DNA from: a virus
Strand: one strand, 5' to 3'
IMG/VR virus record: IMGVR_UViG_3300005841_000936
Span: 17,560-81,559 of that record
Length of the DNA stretch: 64,000 nucleotides
Shown in pieces: positions 55,391-63,026 of this stretch (position 1 is the stretch's first letter; every line of letters begins with the position of its first letter). The notes beneath the pieces were generated by a model. The model was not told the DNA's origin, searched no databases, and saw nothing but the letters and a program-made list of their open reading frames with translations. Position numbers and translations under genes: made by a program.

Positions 55391-55623
55391 CTTTTCACCA
55401 ACAGCTTGATTCACTTGTTCGTAAGGAAGCCGCAGCTGGAACCTCGCTCGGTAAGATCATCACGCCGTTGCTGAACATGACCGCATCCACCCTGTGTAAC
55501 GTCGTCCAAGCGAATGGCTTGGACCTCAACGAGGAACTGCAGGGCGTTACTGAACAGCTCGAAGATCTCTGCGCGCACTACCGGAAGGCTTACCAAGATG
55601 CAGATCAATTCCGTCTTAATTGA
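55387..55623 (+). CDS. Small protein between exonuclease and polymerase (CTG or internal ATG start)
   Basis: The open frame runs from CTG 55387, in a CTGA overlap with the exonuclease stop, to TGA 55623: TFHQQLDSLVRKEAAAGTSL, then TASTLCNVVQANGLDLNEEL. No ATG or GTG exists near the start; an internal ATG at 55477 would give 48 residues. Composition is protein-like and helical. A rare CTG start is possible but unproven. Confidence 0.4.
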   Translation: MTFHQQLDSLVRKEAAAGTSLGKIITPLLNMTASTLCNVVQANGLDLNEELQGVTEQLEDLCAHYRKAYQDADQFRLN

Positions 55624-58276
55624 CACGCGCACTTCCGACGAGGTCTTCGCCCGCGCGTTGGCCGAGATCAGCGCTGCAAAAATTCTTGGTCTCGATTGCG
55701 AGACCCAGGATGAAGCCCGCCACGCCGGGCTGAATGCTTTCAATAACAAGAAGCGGCATGTGTTTGATCACCGCCGCACCACCATGACAGGATTTTCATT
55801 CTATGCGGACGGATCCGACACCGCCTGGTACGTCAACCTCGCCCATGCTGACGTTGACAATTGCCTTCCTCGTGATCGTGCTCTTGCTCTCCTTGGGGCT
55901 CGGTCTGTGGACTGCATCCTCATCGCCCACAACGCCCCCTTCGAACTGGTCATGTTCGAGGCCTGTCTCGGGCTGAAACTAACGAACGTCATCTGCACGC
56001 TGCAGATGGCGGTCACCCATCACGGGCCCGACGAATATCCACTTCAGAAGTTCTTCGACACGCCGCTGAGTGCCATCAAACCGCTGGCCAAAGGCATCCT
56101 TGAAGCCTTCGCGAGCTACGACTCCTCAACCAAGGGGCGTAGTCTCGGTAGCACTCAGCAGGACCTGCTCGGCAAGTTCATATCGAAGACGTCGAAGGCG
56201 GCGCACAGCTATAATGGTTTCGTCGGTGACATCGCGATTGGCTACAATCTCAAGAAGCTGACCAAGAGTGTGTTCGGCTATCAGATGACCACCTATGAGG
56301 AGGTCCTGAAGGCCCACGGTGCCAAGCATATGGGCGAGCTGACGGGCGAGCAGGTCGTGGCTTACGGCGCGGACGACGCCTTCTGGGCGGTGCAGCACTT
56401 CAAGCAAATGAAGGATGATCTCCTTCGCACCAACCCTGCGGTGCTGAAGACTTTCCTTACCCAGGAAAATCCGATGATCTACGTCTACGCCGAGTCATGG
56501 CGGGATGGACTTCGGCTAGACCTCGACGAGGTCTATGTGCGGCAGGCGCACGAGCGCAGGGAAATGGCCAAGGTGCTACGCCTCTTCAAGAAGCAGATCG
56601 TCGCCCTGCTTCCCTTCCCCGATGAACCCAGCGCCGAGCTGGTGAAGCGGCAGGCCGACTGGTACATTGGGTATCCGAAGGGTGATCTTACGCAGCCGCG
56701 CAACAATTACATCAAGAAGCGTCAGCAGATCACCGAGTGGGCCACATCGCCCGACAGTGACGACGATTTCACACAGTGCTTCCAGGCCTCGAACCCCATC
56801 GGAAACGCTTGGGCGATCGAGAAAGGCATGAAATTACCACCGAGCGGCGCAAAGCTGAACCTCGTCCATTATCATGGCATGCGGACGATCCTACATGATC
56901 TGATGGGCCTTCCGCTGGTGTGGATCGACGGCGCTGTCACGACCGACGCGGAAGCGCGCGGCAAGATGATGCTGAAGGCTGAGGCCGCGGAAGATGAGAA
57001 GATCATCGCGCTGCTCAAGTCCTTCCAAACGATGTCTGACATTGAGCAGCGCATGAAGCTGTATCTAACCCCATACACTCAGCTCATGGATCCGGAAACG
57101 AGCCGGGTCTACGCTCAGCTCTCGAGCATGCTCGCCAGCCGGCGCATGGCTATGCGTGATCCTAACGGCATGCAGCTTTCCAAACAGGGTGAGTCCACAT
57201 ATGTCCGTGGGTTCTTCCTTGGTGACACTGACGATCACGTTGTAGTTTCTGCCGACTGGAGCTCAGTCGAACTCGTAGAGATCGGGGACTTCAGCGGCGA
57301 TCCGGAGTTCGCCAAGGTCTTCGGGCAGATACCTTATGGTGATCTTCACTCCGGTGCCGCGGCCGACTGCTTGGCGGTAAAGACCTTGCCCGGTCTGACC
57401 GAGGAGGAATTCCGAGAGTTCAAGTTCGGCCGTAATCCGAACAATCGCCGTCTGCTCAACGTCTTCACCGGTGTCGAGATGGAGCCGAGGAAATATTACA
57501 GTCACACTCGCGGGACTCCAGTTGGCAAAGGTGCCAACTTCAACTACTGGTATAGCGGGTCGCTTTCCACAATTGCGGGAAACTTAGGTTGGACATCCGA
57601 CGAGATGTGGGAAGCGACCGACAGATATCGGACTCGCTTCGCTGTCGCCGAAGCTTGGCGCGTTGGAGTACAGAACGAAGCGATCAACAACGGCTTCGTC
57701 ACTCTTCCTGATCATCACCGCCGGGTTCGTGTTGAGGCCACTGGCATGTGGCACAACGCCATGATGCGTAAGTTCGCGGATATCTCCGCGGCGCCAGCTA
57801 TGATGGAGTACGCTGAGCTCGCCCTAAAGAGGATCCAGAGCCGAGCGAAAAATCAGATCGTCAACTCCCTGATCCAAGGTAGCTGTGCCACCCTGGCCAA
57901 GCGATCAATCCTGCGCTTGCGTGAGCTGGTGACCGAGGCCGGTATCGCCGACCAGGTTCGGTTCATGATGCCGATCCACGATGAGCTGGTTTATTCGGTC
58001 CATCGTGACGTTGTTATGATCTTCATCCCGTTGCTGCGTCAGGCAATGACGGAGCATAAGGACATCATCAAGACGCTGCCGTTGGCCTGCACAGTGGCAA
58101 TTGGAAAGACCTTTAAGCCATTCGACTTTAAGCGCCCTGCCCTTACCCAGATCGAACTGGATGAAGCCAGTCCGATCGAGGGCGTCATTCCGCAAGAGCT
58201 CGAAGGCCAGAAGCTGGACGATGATATGGTTCGGAGAGTCATTGCCTTCATCGCAGATGCGAAGGTTGCGGCCTGA
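55598..58276 (+). CDS. polA: Family A DNA polymerase with 3'-5' proofreading domain
   Basis: This is an 892-residue protein starting MQINSVLIDTRTSDEVFARA. The 3'-5' exonuclease domain has GLDCETQDE (D33/E35), IAHNAPFELVMFE and YGADDAFWAVQHF. The polymerase domain has motif A VSADWSSVELVEI near residue 552, motif B RRLLNVFTGV...KGANFNYWYSG near 643, and motif C MPIHDELVYSV near 793. All catalytic residues appear intact. There is no 5'-3' nuclease domain; that is the separate upstream gene. This is the main replicative polymerase of the phage. The stop is followed immediately by operator copy 12. Confidence 0.92.
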   Translation: MQINSVLIDTRTSDEVFARALAEISAAKILGLDCETQDEARHAGLNAFNNKKRHVFDHRRTTMTGFSFYADGSDTAWYVNLAHADVDNCLPRDRALALLGARSVDCILIAHNAPFELVMFEACLGLKLTNVICTLQMAVTHHGPDEYPLQKFFDTPLSAIKPLAKGILEAFASYDSSTKGRSLGSTQQDLLGKFISKTSKAAHSYNGFVGDIAIGYNLKKLTKSVFGYQMTTYEEVLKAHGAKHMGELTGEQVVAYGADDAFWAVQHFKQMKDDLLRTNPAVLKTFLTQENPMIYVYAESWRDGLRLDLDEVYVRQAHERREMAKVLRLFKKQIVALLPFPDEPSAELVKRQADWYIGYPKGDLTQPRNNYIKKRQQITEWATSPDSDDDFTQCFQASNPIGNAWAIEKGMKLPPSGAKLNLVHYHGMRTILHDLMGLPLVWIDGAVTTDAEARGKMMLKAEAAEDEKIIALLKSFQTMSDIEQRMKLYLTPYTQLMDPETSRVYAQLSSMLASRRMAMRDPNGMQLSKQGESTYVRGFFLGDTDDHVVVSADWSSVELVEIGDFSGDPEFAKVFGQIPYGDLHSGAAADCLAVKTLPGLTEEEFREFKFGRNPNNRRLLNVFTGVEMEPRKYYSHTRGTPVGKGANFNYWYSGSLSTIAGNLGWTSDEMWEATDRYRTRFAVAEAWRVGVQNEAINNGFVTLPDHHRRVRVEATGMWHNAMMRKFADISAAPAMMEYAELALKRIQSRAKNQIVNSLIQGSCATLAKRSILRLRELVTEAGIADQVRFMMPIHDELVYSVHRDVVMIFIPLLRQAMTEHKDIIKTLPLACTVAIGKTFKPFDFKRPALTQIELDEASPIEGVIPQELEGQKLDDDMVRRVIAFIADAKVAA

Positions 58277-58289
58277 GTTACTCAGTAAC
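58277..58289. promoter_or_regulatory. Operator-like palindrome copy 12
   Basis: GTTACTCAGTAAC is an exact match directly after the polymerase stop, with a partial second half-site GTAAC eight bases on. It is followed by the hairpin at 58329 and the next gene. Confidence 0.65.
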
Positions 58290-58328
58290 TCGTAACTCGA
58301 GCCTGTCATCCGCCGCCAACCAGTGCGA

Positions 58329-58344
58329 CTCCTCTCGCGAGGAG
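58329..58344 (+). promoter_or_regulatory. Hairpin that sequesters the ribosome site of the 58352 gene
   Basis: CTCCTC-TCGC-GAGGAG: the GAGGAG of the 3' arm is the ribosome site for ATG 58352, seven bases on. Folding would hide it, so expression may depend on coupled translation or on unfolding. Confidence 0.5.
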
Positions 58345-58351
58345 ATTTCAT

Positions 58352-58537
58352 ATGGATAAGCTCGCAGCGTTCATCTTCGTCTTACTTCTTGGCCTTGTCG
58401 GTCTCTATGGCGTCGGCACTTTTGTCGCGTGGGACCTCAACCCGGCTCATTGGGATCCTATCGGCCGAGCTTTGATAAGCATCCTTTCGGTGGGTTGGTT
58501 AGTGCTGCTCGGGTCTATCGCTGCAAATGAAAAATGA
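58352..58537 (+). CDS. Small membrane protein with two spans
   Basis: This is a 61-residue protein: KLAAFIFVLLLGLVGLYGVG and ALISILSVGWLVLLGSIAAN are hydrophobic. It overlaps the RecU-like gene. Placed among nucleases, its role is unclear. Confidence 0.55.
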   Translation: MDKLAAFIFVLLLGLVGLYGVGTFVAWDLNPAHWDPIGRALISILSVGWLVLLGSIAANEK

Positions 58538-58931
58538 CGGCAAATCTGCCGAGGCCGCGTTCCTTGCCCGGCTTGATAAGCCGGGTGTCGTTGTCGAGCG
58601 GTTCTGGGATCAGCGCGACCTCCGCGGTATCAATAACGGCCGGCCCGTCGGGGACTTCCCGAAGCCGGCCGACTTTCTCGTCACCGAAAATGGCCTGATG
58701 CATTACGCCGAGGTGAAGTCGAACGAGAACCCAACGCGGTTCTCGTTCGGTGACATTCGACCGAAGCAACGATCAACTGCGCTCAAGCAAGCCGCGGTTG
58801 GTGGCCCCTACTGGTTTTATATCTTCAGCTATGCGCTCGGACAGTGGTTCCGCATGGGCGCTGAACAGTTCGCTGCCGCGGTTACCGCTGGTCAAAAATC
58901 AATTAAGTATGAGGAGCTTACGCCGTGGTGA
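58527..58931 (+). CDS. RecU-like nuclease (Holliday junction resolvase fold)
   Basis: This is a 134-residue protein. PVGDFPKPADFLVTENG with HYAEVKSNENPTRFSF gives the D-(E)xK core of the PD-(D/E)xK superfamily, and the RPKQRSTALKQAAVGGPYWF end matches RecU/PrfA-like proteins. It would resolve branched DNA before packaging or nick host DNA. Size is smaller than cellular RecU. The stop TGA overlaps the start of the next gene. Confidence 0.6.
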   Translation: MKNDGKSAEAAFLARLDKPGVVVERFWDQRDLRGINNGRPVGDFPKPADFLVTENGLMHYAEVKSNENPTRFSFGDIRPKQRSTALKQAAVGGPYWFYIFSYALGQWFRMGAEQFAAAVTAGQKSIKYEELTPW

Positions 58932-59488
58932 TGACTGACATGATGGTGGACGTCGAGACCACTGGCACCAATCCTGAGTTCGCCGCGGTGATGCAAATTG
59001 CCGCGATCAAGTTCAACCACGGCACCGAGGAGATTGGCCCTACCTTTAATCGTGCTCTGGCATTGGCGCCGAACCGTTTCTGGGACGATGATACCAAGAG
59101 CTGGTGGATGCGTCAGAAGCGTTCGGTCTTCGACGGCATTGTCGCCCGCATGGAAGATCCGCGCGCCGTGACTGAAGCCTTTTATCGCTATGCTTTGGAG
59201 GACGCGCCGCCCGGCGGCTATCGCTTCTGGGCGAAGCCAACCAGTTTCGACTGGCCCATGATCGCCGGGTATATGCGTCAGTACGCCCTGCCCATGCCCT
59301 TCCACTACCGCCAGGCGCGTGACGTGAACACCTACATCGCCGCGTGCATGGACAACGGCGTTGAACATAAGGAGCTCGAGCACATCACTGCGCCCGGGGA
59401 CGCGCACAACGCCCTGCACGACTGCGTCCTGCAGCTGAAGAAGGTGTTCGCTGCTAAGAACAAACTGTGGGGTGAGGTGCTTCCATGA
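58931..59488 (+). CDS. 3'-5' exonuclease, DEDD family
   Basis: This is a 185-residue protein. MTDMMVDVETTGTNPEFAAV gives the first DxE, with QIAAIKFNHGTEEIG next; WAKPTSFDWPMIAGYM supplies the second Asp, and APGDAHNALHDCVLQLKKVF the HxxxD-type last motif. This order matches phage RNase T/DnaQ-like exonucleases. ATG 58931 is chosen in a TGATG junction; two upstream GTG codons are possible. It may act in DNA processing or RNA turnover. Confidence 0.78.
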   Translation: MTDMMVDVETTGTNPEFAAVMQIAAIKFNHGTEEIGPTFNRALALAPNRFWDDDTKSWWMRQKRSVFDGIVARMEDPRAVTEAFYRYALEDAPPGGYRFWAKPTSFDWPMIAGYMRQYALPMPFHYRQARDVNTYIAACMDNGVEHKELEHITAPGDAHNALHDCVLQLKKVFAAKNKLWGEVLP

Positions 59489-59844
59489 GAACATTTCAGC
59501 AAGAGATCAAAGAGTGGTGTCTCGCCTGCTTTGGTCCTGAGATCACTGCAGACAAGATCGAGCGTAATCATCGTTTCCTCGAAGAGGCGCTGGAGCTGGT
59601 CCAGTCGTGCGGTTGCACGATCAGTGAAGCCCATCAGCTTGTTGATTATGTGTTCAATCGACCAGTCGGGGATCCGTTTCAGGAGAGCGGTGGTGTCAGC
59701 GTGACGCACGCCGCCCTATGTAATGCCAACGGCATCGACATGGGTGACGCAGCGGTGTCTGAGGCCGTACGGATCTGGACGAAGGTCGACGCTATTCGTG
59801 AGAAACAGGCGAACAAGCCAAAGCACTCGCCGTTGCCGCAATGA
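59485..59844 (+). CDS. MazG-like nucleotide pyrophosphohydrolase family protein
   Basis: This is a 119-residue protein. RNHRFLEEALELVQSCGCTI carries the E-x-x-E pair of the MazG-like helix bundle; EAHQLVDYVFNRPVGDPFQE and GGVSVTHAALCNANGIDMGD complete the conserved phage form, which ends IREKQANKPKHSPLP. Such proteins may hydrolyse non-standard or alarmone nucleotides. The family is clear; the substrate is unknown. Confidence 0.65.
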   Translation: MRTFQQEIKEWCLACFGPEITADKIERNHRFLEEALELVQSCGCTISEAHQLVDYVFNRPVGDPFQESGGVSVTHAALCNANGIDMGDAAVSEAVRIWTKVDAIREKQANKPKHSPLPQ

Positions 59845-60095
59845 CCCGCCTCGACGAATTCGAGAGCTACGACCACGCCGTTTATCCGGGGCTCGCCCTG
59901 ACCCGGAACGATTACGGTTATACAACCGGTGCTTACGTTCACCCACTGGGCATTGTCCGAGTGGTTCGCTTCAGCACTGTGACATCACTTTATCTGGTGC
60001 GTGCTAAGAGAGAATATCAGCGCCGCTGGGAGCGGTATTGGGGTGATAAGACAATCTCTCGCCTCGCTCGAGAATTCCTAGAGGATATGGAATGA
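59841..60095 (+). CDS. Small hypothetical protein
   Basis: This is an 84-residue protein: MTRLDEFESYDHAVYPGLAL, then RVVRFSTVTSLYLVRAKREY. The C-terminus is basic and helical. It is coupled on both sides. No motif was seen. Confidence 0.5.
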   Translation: MTRLDEFESYDHAVYPGLALTRNDYGYTTGAYVHPLGIVRVVRFSTVTSLYLVRAKREYQRRWERYWGDKTISRLAREFLEDME

Positions 60096-61042
60096 ACTTC
60101 ACCCTGCAAGATGGCCGTGTCGTCCACCTGATCGGTGACCCGCACATGGGCAAGAAGTTCGAGAACGGCGTGCCGCTCGATCGCCGCGGTGATCGGGAGA
60201 AGCGACAGATGCTGCGTCTCCAGATCAATCTCAGCAAGGAATGCGATTTCAACGTCATGGTTGGTGATCTCTTCGATCACCCTCACGTCGGCTACAGCGT
60301 CGTGCTCGACGTAGCTAACGCCTACATCGATCAGGCGAGGGCCTATCCTGAGACCACCTTCATTGCGATGGCCGGCAACCACGACCTGCCCCGCAACCTG
60401 GGCGTGGTTGGTGCCTTCGACGTATTTGAGAAACTGGTTTCTCGAGAGCCGAACATTGAAGTGCTTCGACAACCGCTGAGCCTCGAGGGCGCATTGGTTT
60501 TCTTCCCCTGGGAGTGGAACAGGAGCGCAATCGATCAACTCGATGGTCTCGATAAGCACCCGAAACGAAGCGAGTTCGAAGCGGTCATTGGCCACTGGGA
60601 CCTGCAGAGCTATGGCGGTGACGACAGTCATATGGCGCCGACAAAGGCACTGAAGGAAGCCCTTAGTCCGAACATCACCATTTACTCAGGCCATTATCAT
60701 GTGCCGGGGACGTATGGAGACGTACATTGCACCGGTTCGATGGAACCCTACAGCCATGCCGAGGACCCGGACGGTGAGATTTACATCACCGTCACGCTAG
60801 ACGAGCTCGAAGGGATGGACGTTACAAATAAGTGCGTCCGTGTCCTTCTGGCAGAGGGTGAAGAGATGCCTGTCGGTTTGGATTGCCTGGCGCTCACCGC
60901 GAAACGCATTCAGCCAGAAGGGCTCGAGCAGGAAGTGAGTGGCGCAATGGCAGCGTTCGACTGGGCGTCGATCCTTGAGGACTGTCTCAAAGACACACCT
61001 TCGGAAGTCCGTCAGTTCATATCGGAGAGGCTCAATGCATAG
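60092..61042 (+). CDS. SbcD/Mre11-like metallophosphoesterase
   Basis: This is a 316-residue protein. The five metal-binding blocks are present: HLIGDPHMGKKF (DxH), VMVGDLFDHPHV, IAMAGNHDLPRN, AVIGHWD and YSGHYHVPGTYG. The order and spacing resemble the nuclease subunit of SbcCD (T4 gp47). The usual ATPase partner (gp46/SbcC) is not in the window. Extra C-terminal residues (about 240-316) replace the capping domain. A recombination or DNA-end processing role is likely. Confidence 0.82.
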   Translation: MNFTLQDGRVVHLIGDPHMGKKFENGVPLDRRGDREKRQMLRLQINLSKECDFNVMVGDLFDHPHVGYSVVLDVANAYIDQARAYPETTFIAMAGNHDLPRNLGVVGAFDVFEKLVSREPNIEVLRQPLSLEGALVFFPWEWNRSAIDQLDGLDKHPKRSEFEAVIGHWDLQSYGGDDSHMAPTKALKEALSPNITIYSGHYHVPGTYGDVHCTGSMEPYSHAEDPDGEIYITVTLDELEGMDVTNKCVRVLLAEGEEMPVGLDCLALTAKRIQPEGLEQEVSGAMAAFDWASILEDCLKDTPSEVRQFISERLNA

Positions 61043-61202
61043 GCATTGTCGCACCAAGTCGGAACCGGGGCACGAACGTGTTGCCATCAGTGCTCGTATC
61101 GATGAGAAGCTTTACGATGAACTGATGCGACGGACTGTCGTCAATCGGCGCAGCATCGCAGGTCAGTTAGAATCTGATCTTGCTGAACTCTACGGCATGT
61201 AA
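61035..61202 (+). CDS. Ribbon-helix-helix protein, candidate operator regulator
   Basis: This is a 55-residue protein. GHERVAISARIDEKLYDELM and RRTVVNRRSIAGQLESDLAE have the alternating beta strand and two helices of the Arc/CopG fold. Its stop codon TAA lies inside operator copy 13, so it is a plausible autoregulated DNA-binding protein. The upstream start overlaps the phosphoesterase gene by eight bases. Specificity is inference. Confidence 0.65.
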   Translation: MHRHCRTKSEPGHERVAISARIDEKLYDELMRRTVVNRRSIAGQLESDLAELYGM

Positions 61203-61211
61203 CTCAGTCAC
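61199..61211. promoter_or_regulatory. Operator-like palindrome copy 13
   Basis: GTAACTCAGTCAC is an exact match. It overlaps the stop of the ribbon-helix-helix gene and is followed by CCGAAGT-TGAG-ACTTCGG (61220-61237). Confidence 0.65.
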
Positions 61212-61258
61212 TTCTCGATCCGAAGTTGAGACTTCGGCCCAGCAAGAGTCAAACATAA

Positions 61259-61272
61259 CTCCAACTTTGGAG
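61259..61272 (+). promoter_or_regulatory. Hairpin holding the ribosome site of the 61279 gene
   Basis: CTCCAA-CT-TTGGAG: the GGAG of the 3' arm is the ribosome site for ATG 61279. It has the same design as at 58329. Confidence 0.45.
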
Positions 61273-61278
61273 ACCGTT

Positions 61279-61377
61279 ATGACTCTTACCAAGACCGAAA
61301 TTGCAATGGCTGTTGTGGTGATCCTCGTCACGTTGCTGCTTCTGTTCAGCTGCACGCCTGATGCGGTGCTCGTGTGA
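61279..61377 (+). CDS. 32-residue single-span membrane peptide
   Basis: MTLTKTEIAMAVVVILVTLL is followed by LLFSCTPDAVLV. It is one hydrophobic span with a short polar start. It sits after copy 13 and is coupled to the next gene (GTGA). It could be a small lipoprotein-like or toxin-like peptide; no evidence for function. Confidence 0.45.
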   Translation: MTLTKTEIAMAVVVILVTLLLLFSCTPDAVLV

Positions 61378-61640
61378 AGCACCCAAGCATGGGTGAGCTA
61401 TCTCTTCGACTGGCTGACCGGGCCCGCCAACATGGTGTCACGGCTGGGATCGTCTGTAGCAGGCGATCCCAGTCGCGTTACGTTCGCCTGAACGGGTCGG
61501 TTGTCATACGCCTATCGAACCATGTCCGGCTCGAGCCGTCGTGGCATCATTGCGATCTCGACGTTGTGATCAAGCACCCGAACTTCATTGAAGCTGAGAT
61601 GGCGAAGGCCATCGAGTTCATCGATCGGACGTACGGGTGA
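61374..61640 (+). CDS. Small hypothetical protein (GTG start)
   Basis: This is an 88-residue protein: ELSLRLADRARQHGVTAGIV, RSQSRYVRLNGSVVIRLSNH, then AEMAKAIEFIDRTYG. It has alpha/beta character, possibly nucleic-acid binding. It is coupled at both ends. Confidence 0.5.
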   Translation: MKHPSMGELSLRLADRARQHGVTAGIVCSRRSQSRYVRLNGSVVIRLSNHVRLEPSWHHCDLDVVIKHPNFIEAEMAKAIEFIDRTYG

Positions 61641-61837
61641 CAGCTCGAGCGCGCTTCAAGCAATCCGACGTCACCCGTATCTTTCAGGGCGCGGCCAAGG
61701 CAGGCGTGGAGCTGTCACGAATTGAGGTCTGTCCGCATACGGGACGCATCATGGCCTTTACAGGTCCACCAACAAGTGTCACCTCCAATGACCCTGAAGA
61801 GCCAAACGAATGGGACGACGTTCTCAATCTAGGTTAA
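61637..61837 (+). CDS. Small hypothetical protein upstream of integrase
   Basis: This is a 66-residue protein from GTG 61637: TARARFKQSDVTRIFQGAAK, GVELSRIEVCPHTGRIMAFT. The compact DVTR...A...G...R-x-E pattern is common for small proteins placed before phage integrases. It overlaps the integrase start by 28 bases. It might act as an excisionase-like partner, but this is unproven. Confidence 0.5.
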   Translation: MTARARFKQSDVTRIFQGAAKAGVELSRIEVCPHTGRIMAFTGPPTSVTSNDPEEPNEWDDVLNLG

Positions 61838-62964
61838 GCCTCCCGCCGAACGTGACAGCGTACATCGATCGTCACGGTAAGGCTCGATTTCGTTATCGAA
61901 AAACAGGACGACCGAGCTACGAATTTAAGGGCGACCCTGGCACCGCGAAGAATCCGAGCGCCGAGTACAGGGCGCTTGCTGCAGGCAAGAAGCCACAGAC
62001 ACCGGCCGCGCCGCCGGGCACGATCAGGGATCTGATCAACCGCTTCTATAGCACCTCAGCGTTCACTAACCCTGGTCCTGTTACTCATCAGAAAGTGAGG
62101 GCGCGGCTCGAGGCGTTCTGTGCGAAGCACGGTACTAAGCGTGTCACCACCATCCGCTTTAACCACGTCGAGGCGATACTTGCTGATACAGCGAAGCCAG
62201 GTGTTAATGCTGCCGGCAAGCGGATCGGAGGACCTAACGCCGCCAAGAGCCTGGAGAAGGATCTCGTCAAGGTCTTTGACTTGGCGGTGAAGCTGGAACT
62301 GATCAATACTAATCCGGTTCGCCTCGCCGACGGAGTGAAGGTGCCGAAGACTTCCGGGTATCACAGCTGGGAAGAGCATGAGATTGACCAGTTTCGTGCG
62401 AAGTTCCCGGTCGGCACGAAGGGTCGGCTCGCGATTGAGATCATTCTATGGACCCTGCAGCGTCGTGGCGACGCCTCACGCTTCGGCCCGAAGCACCGAC
62501 GCGGAGGAATGATCCACATCTTCATTGAGAAGAGCAAGAAGATGGCATGGCTCCCGGAGCCTCACCAGTTGACTGCTGCGATCGAGGCGATGCCAGCCGT
62601 AGGCCTGACGACGTTCATTGTTACCGAGTTCGGTAAGCCGTTCACCCCTGCGGGCTTCGGCAACTGGTTCCGTGATCGCTGTGATGAAGCCGGCCTACCA
62701 CACTGCTCGGCTCACGGATTGCGCAAGGCTACGGCTCGTCGTCTTGCCGAGCTCGGCGCCAGCCAGCAGCAGCTTAAGGCGGCGGGCAGTTGGGCCGGGG
62801 ATAAGGAAGTCACTACATATACCGCTGCAGCCGACCAGAAGCGACTAGCTGACCAAGCCATGACCGACCTCTCCGCACGGGAAAATCAGCTTGGCGAGGT
62901 TCGACAAATAGAACAGGCCCCCGAGGGAGATCAGGAGGTGTTTCAGGCAGGTTCGACAAAGTAA
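61810..62964 (+). CDS. int: Tyrosine recombinase (integrase)
   Basis: This is a 384-residue protein. The N-terminal arm-binding part includes DRHGKARFRYRKTGR. The core-binding helical domain runs from about residues 55 to 175. The catalytic domain has Arg in LWTLQRRGDASR near residue 218, HGLRKATARR (H302, R305), GSWAGDK and the nucleophilic Tyr in VTTYTAAAD near residue 337. It integrates and excises phage DNA, so the phage is, or was, temperate. The gene ends about 22 bases before a terminator at the phage/host junction. Confidence 0.9.
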   Translation: MGRRSQSRLSLPPNVTAYIDRHGKARFRYRKTGRPSYEFKGDPGTAKNPSAEYRALAAGKKPQTPAAPPGTIRDLINRFYSTSAFTNPGPVTHQKVRARLEAFCAKHGTKRVTTIRFNHVEAILADTAKPGVNAAGKRIGGPNAAKSLEKDLVKVFDLAVKLELINTNPVRLADGVKVPKTSGYHSWEEHEIDQFRAKFPVGTKGRLAIEIILWTLQRRGDASRFGPKHRRGGMIHIFIEKSKKMAWLPEPHQLTAAIEAMPAVGLTTFIVTEFGKPFTPAGFGNWFRDRCDEAGLPHCSAHGLRKATARRLAELGASQQQLKAAGSWAGDKEVTTYTAAADQKRLADQAMTDLSARENQLGEVRQIEQAPEGDQEVFQAGSTK

Positions 62965-62986
62965 GTGATTGAAATTACACGGTTGT

Positions 62987-63007
62987 GGCTCTCCGTCCCG
63001 GGGAGCC
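62987..63007 (+). terminator. Hairpin terminator after integrase
   Basis: GGCTCTCC-GTCCC-GGGGAGCC, 8 bp with one G-T pair, is followed by ATTTCTTG. The T tract is weak but the position just past the integrase stop is right. The prophage end probably lies close by. Confidence 0.6.
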
Positions 63008-63026
63008 ATTTCTTGCCAGTTTGCCC

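Noticed and set aside
62965-63026. Exact right attachment core
   Set aside because: The left end of the prophage is outside the window, so no direct repeat can be identified. The border can only be placed between the integrase stop and the vapC fragment.
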